Part shown: positions 59,930-64,000 of the stretch, piece by piece
Position numbering within the stretch: position 1 is the first letter of the stretch
How the letters are laid out: each line of letters starts with the position of its first letter
Origin: CAVSJO01 sp963728445
GTDB lineage: Bacteria; Gemmatimonadota; Gemmatimonadetes; Longimicrobiales; RSA9
Direction of reading: 5' to 3'
Assembly: GCA_963728445.1 (NCBI GenBank)
Contig: CAVSJO010000006.1
Coordinates: 1,612,001 to 1,676,000, forward strand
Length of the DNA: 64,000 nt
Position numbers and translations under genes: made by a program
The notes under the pieces: model-generated
The model's database searches: none
What the model was told of the DNA's origin: nothing
The model's input: only the letters and a program-made list of their open reading frames with translations

Positions 59930-60784
59930 TCAGGTGGGCCGGGCTCGGGTTCCCGGTCCGGCGGTCGGCTCGAACAGAGGGTGGCCTCTGCTGTCGCGTC
60001 CGAAGCCGCCGATGACCGCCTGGCCGACGGGCGACGTGATCCAGTCCGCGAACGCGGCGGCGGCCGCGGAGTCCGCGGCGCCGCGGACGCGCGTGACGGC
60101 GTAGTCGTTCCGCAGCGCCGGGTCGTCGGAAACGAGGATGGGCAGGCGGTCACCCACCTGCTGCTTCCACGTCGGACGATCCGTCAGGACGTATCCCTGC
60201 CGATCGACGGCGATTCGCAGGGCCTCGGCCATGCCCGCGCCGGCGGACACGTACCAGGCCCCCTGGCCGCGGGGGAACGTGTCGGGGTCGAGCCCGGCGG
60301 AGCGCCAGATGGCCATCTCGCGGGTGTGGGTGCCGCTGTCGTCGCCGCGGGAGACGAAGGTCGCCCGGTGGTCGGCGACACGGCGGAACGCGGTGGCGGC
60401 GTCGGCGGACCCCGCCAGGCCCGCGGGGTCGGACGCCGGGCCGACGACGATGAACGCGTCCCGCATCACGGGCCGCCGATCCATGCCCCTGCCGGAGTCG
60501 ATGAACGCCGCCTCAGCGGCGGAGTCGTGGGTGATGACTGCGTCGACGTCGCCCCGCGTCGCCATGGCGATGACCTCCCCCGTCCCGGCGGAAATGACCT
60601 GCAGACGGATGTCCGGATAGGACGCGGAGAAGGCGCTGTCGATGGCGTCGAGGAGGCCGGAGTCCTGGATGGACGTCGTCGCCCCGACGACGACGCGCCG
60701 GACCGGGGCCGCGTCGCCGCCGCACGCCGCGGCGGCGAGGACCGTTGCGAGGCAGGCGGCGACGAGCGCCCGGCGTCGCCTCAA
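59930..60784 (-). CDS. tupA: Tungstate-binding lipoprotein TupA
   Basis: This 284-residue lipoprotein (AAAC, Cys21) is a cluster-type periplasmic binding protein. GATTSIQDSGLLDAIDSAF carries the TTSxQDSGLLD signature of TupA, rather than that of ModA; the two Thr/Ser residues and the later Arg/Ser (FVSRGDDSGTHTRE) contact the oxyanion in known structures. The TTG start at 60784 overlaps the TGA of the BON gene upstream (TTGA). High-affinity tungstate over molybdate is the family default; the ligand is not proven here. Confidence 0.88.
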   Translation of the reverse strand: MRRRRALVAACLATVLAAAACGGDAAPVRRVVVGATTSIQDSGLLDAIDSAFSASYPDIRLQVISAGTGEVIAMATRGDVDAVITHDSAAEAAFIDSGRGMDRRPVMRDAFIVVGPASDPAGLAGSADAATAFRRVADHRATFVSRGDDSGTHTREMAIWRSAGLDPDTFPRGQGAWYVSAGAGMAEALRIAVDRQGYVLTDRPTWKQQVGDRLPILVSDDPALRNDYAVTRVRGAADSAAAAAFADWITSPVGQAVIGGFGRDSRGHPLFEPTAGPGTRARPT

Positions 60785-61269
60785 TGGTTCTCGCGGGAGC
60801 GGGAACCGACCTGGGGCGGACTGTCCGGCGGGGAGTACGACTCCCCTCGCTCGATCGCCTTCTTCATGTCGTGGGTGCCCCGCTGCTCGTGGGCGGTGTC
60901 GGGGGCGAGGTGCTCGGCGCTCGGCTCGGTGCGGGTGCTCTCGCCGCCGAGCTCGCCTTCGGCCTCGAAGGCCTGTGCGGCGGACTCGTCTGCCGCCTGC
61001 GGGCTCTCGGCGCGGACGGACTCGTCGACGACGACTTCGTTCTGGAAGGCGCCGATGCCCAGCTCGTCCTCCACGATCTCCTCGAGGAGCTGGGCCTCGT
61101 CCTCGGTGCCCACTCGGCCTCCCAGGTGGACCTCTCCGTCGGTGACGTCGACCTCGATGTAGGCTGCGTCCAGGCCGGCCTCGTCCCGGACCTTCCCCAG
61201 GATGAGCTGCTTCAGCTCGTCGTCGTCGAGGTCCTCGATATCGTAGATGTCCTCGTAATCCGTCGGCAT
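60781..61269 (-). CDS. BON-domain acidic protein (162 aa)
   Basis: An acidic N-terminal helix (DYEDIYDIEDLDDDELKQLI) is followed by a short BON domain (about 25-85: GLDAAYIEVDVTDGEVHLGGRVGTEDEAQ) and a long acidic, Glu/Ser/Ala-rich tail with MKKAIERGESYSPPDSP near the end. GGGAGG is 9 bases before the ATG. Its stop overlaps the tupA TTG start, so it is in the transporter operon. A link between the two is unexplained; no signal peptide is seen. Confidence 0.75.
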   Translation of the reverse strand: MPTDYEDIYDIEDLDDDELKQLILGKVRDEAGLDAAYIEVDVTDGEVHLGGRVGTEDEAQLLEEIVEDELGIGAFQNEVVVDESVRAESPQAADESAAQAFEAEGELGGESTRTEPSAEHLAPDTAHEQRGTHDMKKAIERGESYSPPDSPPQVGSRSRENH

Positions 61270-61336
61270 GCTCGTGGTCCTCCCGTTCGGATCGCCATGT
61301 AACCTCCGGTCGGGACCCGCGCCGGCCGCGTCCGCC

Positions 61337-62029
61337 TCAGAAGCGGATCCCGAGTCCGAGCGATACCGCGTAGTGCTGCAGCCACTCCTTGTCGGGAACC
61401 GTCAGCGAGTAGACGAGGAATCCTGTCGGGGTCTTCACGCGCCAGAGGTAGTCCCGGGCGTCGAGCCGGATGCCGATGCCCGGAGTGGGGATCCACTCGA
61501 TCCCCGCGCCCACCTGGACGGCGAATCTCGTGCCGGGACGGTACCTGAAGTTGGAGGCGACGGCCGAATCGGCCGCTTCGTCGGTCCGGGCGCGGACGAC
61601 GACGGCGGCGCCGCCGAGGAGATAGGGCTGGAGGCGGTGCCACGTACGCGGGCCGGTGAGGTCGAAGCGGATACCGGCGTCGACGACGGCGAGGGTGACG
61701 TCCCCGGTGCCGACCTCCTGGAAGGCGACGCTGTCGGACGCGACGCGCAGCGAGTCGACGATGCCCCGGGTCGTGGGCACGAGGGAGAACCCGGCGTCGA
61801 GGTTGAACGGGCCGCTTACGCGCAGGTCGTAGCGGCCGCCGAAGATCGGCGCCGATTCCACGCCCAGTCCGACGGTGCCCTGGCTGGAGGCGAGGTACCC
61901 GCCGAAGAGGGTAACCTCCTGGTTCCGATCGATGAACCGGTAGGGCGACGTGATGTGCTGGGCCCACGCGGGCGACGCCGAGGCGACGAGGGCCGCGCAT
62001 GCGAAAACGAGCGAACGGGTGCGACGCAT
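61337..62029 (-). CDS. Small outer-membrane beta-barrel-like protein (230 aa)
   Basis: A signal peptide (ACAALVASASPAWAQ) precedes a beta-rich chain with alternating patterns: EVTLFGGYLASSQGTVGLGVES, DAGIRFDLTGP, LQPYLLGGAAVVVRA, FAVQVGAGIEWIP, IGIRLDARDYLWRVK and a final AVSLGLGIRF ending in Phe. This is an outer-membrane barrel of the OmpA/OmpW-like size class without recognised specificity. It is divergent from the SH3-repeat gene. Confidence 0.65.
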   Translation of the reverse strand: MRRTRSLVFACAALVASASPAWAQHITSPYRFIDRNQEVTLFGGYLASSQGTVGLGVESAPIFGGRYDLRVSGPFNLDAGFSLVPTTRGIVDSLRVASDSVAFQEVGTGDVTLAVVDAGIRFDLTGPRTWHRLQPYLLGGAAVVVRARTDEAADSAVASNFRYRPGTRFAVQVGAGIEWIPTPGIGIRLDARDYLWRVKTPTGFLVYSLTVPDKEWLQHYAVSLGLGIRF

Positions 62030-62117
62030 CCGGGTCCGGGACGAAGGAAATGGTTGCCGCGGCTGAAAGCGACCGGAAGCTAGACGTCGCGGGACTGCGC
62101 GCGCAAGCGATCGATCG

Positions 62118-62147
62118 TTGACACTCCGCTCTACGCTCGTCTAGGAT
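62118..62147 (+). promoter_or_regulatory. Candidate sigma70-type promoter for the SH3-repeat gene
   Basis: TTGACA (62118-62123) and TAGGAT (62142-62147) are 18 bases apart. The predicted start of transcription falls at about the ATG (62155), so the transcript may have little or no leader. Confidence 0.5.
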
Positions 62148-62154
62148 CGAGGCC

Positions 62155-63198
62155 ATGAATTCGTTCCGTCGAGTCGCCGTCCTCCTGATGCTCCTCGCCC
62201 CGGCGGGGCTGCGCGCACAGGCCCGTGTCAGCGTCGACAGTGAGAACCTGCGCGCCGCACCGGCGGGCGTGGTGGTCGCGCAGGTCTTTCGCGGCACGCC
62301 GCTGCGGCTGGGCGAGCACCGCGACCGCTGGGTCGAGGCGACGCTGGAGGGCTGGGTGTGGGCGGCGTCGGTGCAGCACGACGGCGCGGCCGGCCACGAC
62401 CTGCGGGTGTCCGCCCCCGAGGGCGAGAACCTGCGCGCCGCCCCCAACGGCGAACGTCGCGCCCGTCTGGGTCGCGGCACCCTCCTCGACAGCATCGGCG
62501 CCCGTGACCGCTGGATCCACGTGCGGCGCGCCGCGTGGATCTGGAGCCCCTCGGTTTCCGGAGCGGCGTCGACGGGGGAGTCGCCGGCGGACTCCCCGGC
62601 GGAGTCGCCGCAGAAGGAAGGGACGCGCGTGACGGCCCCGGCGCCGGCGGCCGCCGGCGACTCCCTGCCCGCGGCATGGCTGCCCGACAGCGTGGCGGCG
62701 GCCCGGGTCGCGGTCCGGGGTGCCCCGCTTCTGACGGCTCCGGATGGCGACACGGTGGCGGCGCTCCGGCCGCTGGGCCGGGTGGCGGTCGTGGAGCGGC
62801 GGGATGGATGGGTCCGCGTCCGAGTGGACGGGTGGGTTCCGGCCGCAATGCTGTCCGACGCGGCGGACACGCTGGCCGTCCTCGGGGACGACGCGGCGGC
62901 GGCGCTCGCGGCGGGCACCGACGCGCTGCGCGGCCGACGGGTCCGGTGGACGCTTCGGTTCATCTCGGTGCAGCAGGCGGACTCGGTGCGTCGGGACTTC
63001 CGCCCCGGTGAGCGGTTCGTCCTGGCCCGGGGGCCGGGGGAGCGCAGCGGTCTCGTCTACCTGGCCGTCCCGGACAGCCTGCGGAGCCGCGTGGCTGCGC
63101 TGCGGCCGCTCGAGGCCTTCACTGCGCTGGCGCGGATCCGGACGCCCCGCTCGAAGCAGACGGGTGCGCCGGTCCTGGAGCTGCTGGACATCCTGTGA
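62155..63198 (+). CDS. SH3-repeat exported protein (347 aa)
   Basis: A signal peptide (VLLMLLAPAGLRAQ) is followed by repeated bacterial SH3-like units: SENLRAAPAGVVVAQVF with GWVWAASV, GENLRAAPNGERRARLG with AWIWSPSV, and a diverged third one (VRGAPLLTAPDGDTVAAL, GWVPAAML) after an Ala/Pro/Ser linker. The last 110 residues (RRVRWTLRFISVQQAD, VYLAVPDSLR, FTALARIRTPR) are not recognised. Such proteins bind peptidoglycan or other envelope polymers. The ATG is supported by a GAGG site. Confidence 0.75.
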   Translation: MNSFRRVAVLLMLLAPAGLRAQARVSVDSENLRAAPAGVVVAQVFRGTPLRLGEHRDRWVEATLEGWVWAASVQHDGAAGHDLRVSAPEGENLRAAPNGERRARLGRGTLLDSIGARDRWIHVRRAAWIWSPSVSGAASTGESPADSPAESPQKEGTRVTAPAPAAAGDSLPAAWLPDSVAAARVAVRGAPLLTAPDGDTVAALRPLGRVAVVERRDGWVRVRVDGWVPAAMLSDAADTLAVLGDDAAAALAAGTDALRGRRVRWTLRFISVQQADSVRRDFRPGERFVLARGPGERSGLVYLAVPDSLRSRVAALRPLEAFTALARIRTPRSKQTGAPVLELLDIL

Positions 63199-63302
63199 CG
63201 AGCGGGAACAGCGGGGGGCGGACGCGGTACGAAGAGCCCGCGAGTCGACGCACGCTGCGTCGCCGGCAGGCCCGTGGATGGCGGCATCGGATCGGAGGGC
63301 GA

Positions 63303-64000
63303 ATGGCAGTCAGGGAGATGAGGGTCGCGGCCTTCGCGGCAGCGGTCCTGCTCGTCGGCGCCTGCAGCGGGGACAGCGGGACGGGTCCGAAGCAGGAAGC
63401 GCCCAAGTACAACCTCTCCATCCAGAGCGGTGACCAGCAGATCGGCGTGCAGGGTGAGCGGCTCAGCCAGCCCCTGCAGGTGGTGGTCTCCGACGCCCAG
63501 ACCGAAGAGCCCGTGGGCAGCGTCGACGTGACGTGGAGCGTCGTGTCCGGTGCCGGCGCTTCCGTCTCGCCGGCCATCTCGACGACGAACTCCAGCGGCG
63601 TCGCCTCGACCACCGTGACCCTCGGCCCGGCGACCGGAGCCTACACCGTCCAGGCGACCGTCCAGGACGCCGTCGTCCAGCCCGTGATCTTCACGGCGAG
63701 CGCCGTCAGCGATCCGCCGTCGATCGGCAGCGTCGAGCCGAGCTCCGCATTCGCCGGCGACACCGTCACCGTCATGGGCCAGAACTTCGGATCCCAGGCC
63801 GACAAGGTGCGGGTGCTCTTCGACGGCTTCGGCGGCCAGGTGCTGTCGGTGACCGACACGCAGATCCGCGCGACCGTGCCGCTGTGTCTTCCGACGCGGC
63901 ACGTGCAGGTGACGGTCGCCCTGGGCGGTGTCCTCAGCAACGGCGTCTCTCTTCCGGTCACGGGCGGTAAGGCGACGCCCCTCCAGCTGAGCGTCGGGGG
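63303..64000 (+). CDS. Lipoprotein with Ig-like and IPT/TIG domains, 3' end outside the window
   Basis: The visible 232 residues start with a signal and lipobox (LLVGAC, Cys21), then a big-1-like Ig domain (about 40-130: LSQPLQVVVSD, VTWSVVSGAGASVSP, TTNSSGVASTTVTLGP), then an IPT/TIG domain (about 140-220: SIGSVEPSSAFAGDTVTVMGQNFGS). GGAGG a few bases upstream supports the ATG at 63303. The frame is still open at the window end. Proteins of this type are surface-exposed and often carry a C-terminal beta-propeller or similar, which cannot be seen here. Confidence 0.75.
   Translation, partial: MAVREMRVAAFAAAVLLVGACSGDSGTGPKQEAPKYNLSIQSGDQQIGVQGERLSQPLQVVVSDAQTEEPVGSVDVTWSVVSGAGASVSPAISTTNSSGVASTTVTLGPATGAYTVQATVQDAVVQPVIFTASAVSDPPSIGSVEPSSAFAGDTVTVMGQNFGSQADKVRVLFDGFGGQVLSVTDTQIRATVPLCLPTRHVQVTVALGGVLSNGVSLPVTGGKATPLQLSVG

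Overview
The window is very GC-rich and densely packed, and its gene content points to a Gemmatimonadota-type bacterium. There is a SusC/SusD outer-membrane pair, CarboxypepD_reg/TonB-plug proteins without barrels, paired periplasmic amidohydrolases with one decayed partner, many small lipoproteins and frequent GTG/TTG starts with 4-base GTGA/ATGA overlaps. The phylum is inferred from gene families only; no rRNA or tRNA gene was seen.

Layout. 0-5.7 kb: amino-sugar operon (two sodium:solute symporters, a NagB-deacetylase fusion, a BadF/GlcNAc-type kinase). 5.8-7.0 kb: tyrS. 7.4-12.2 kb: SusC/SusD pair with a strong terminator. 12.4-15.6 kb: small lipoproteins, a small outer-membrane protein and three plug-like proteins. 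15.7-17.9 kb: cupin, folK and a zincin-like lipoprotein. 17.9-18.9 kb: repeats and a broken AbiEi-type gene. 18.9-22.6 kb (minus): a four-gene operon of two D-Ala-D-Ala-ligase-like ATP-grasp enzymes, a GNAT acetyltransferase and lysine 2,3-aminomutase, preceded by an attenuator-like terminator inside a short leader reading frame. 22.8-28.7 kb: aroB, an acyl-CoA synthetase, a NYN/OST-HTH RNA-binding protein and a 3-methyladenine DNA glycosylase.

28.7-38.4 kb: a glycan or glycoconjugate cluster with a methyltransferase, a glycoside-hydrolase-like protein whose barrel halves appear swapped, a nucleotide-sugar epimerase, a GT4 glycosyltransferase, three CgeB-like glycosyltransferases, an MDR dehydrogenase and a Gfo/Idh/MocA oxidoreductase. 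38.4-42.4 kb: PhzF-like protein, etfB, etfA, a BON protein and a phosphoribosyltransferase. 42.4-46.9 kb (minus): the amidohydrolase pair. 47.0-48.3 kb: truD, with an IS1202-like insertion sequence (48.3-49.8 kb) placed exactly between its last sense codon and its old stop. 49.9-52.0 kb: a TPR/HD-GYP/receiver/PATAN signalling protein.

52.1-61.3 kb (minus): ETF-quinone oxidoreductase, moeA, mobA, fdhD, a Yip1-family protein, and a tungstate-type ABC transporter (tupCBA) behind a BON-domain protein. This is a metal-cofactor supply block with no client enzyme in the window. 61.3-64 kb: a small outer-membrane protein, an SH3-repeat protein and a lipoprotein with Ig/IPT domains that runs off the end.

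The two least explained assemblies are the KamA/ATP-grasp/GNAT operon, which looks built to make and tailor a small beta-amino-acid-containing peptide, and the CgeB sugar cluster. EtfAB, ETF-QO and the acyl-CoA synthetase fit a shared fatty-acid or amino-acid oxidation route to quinone.
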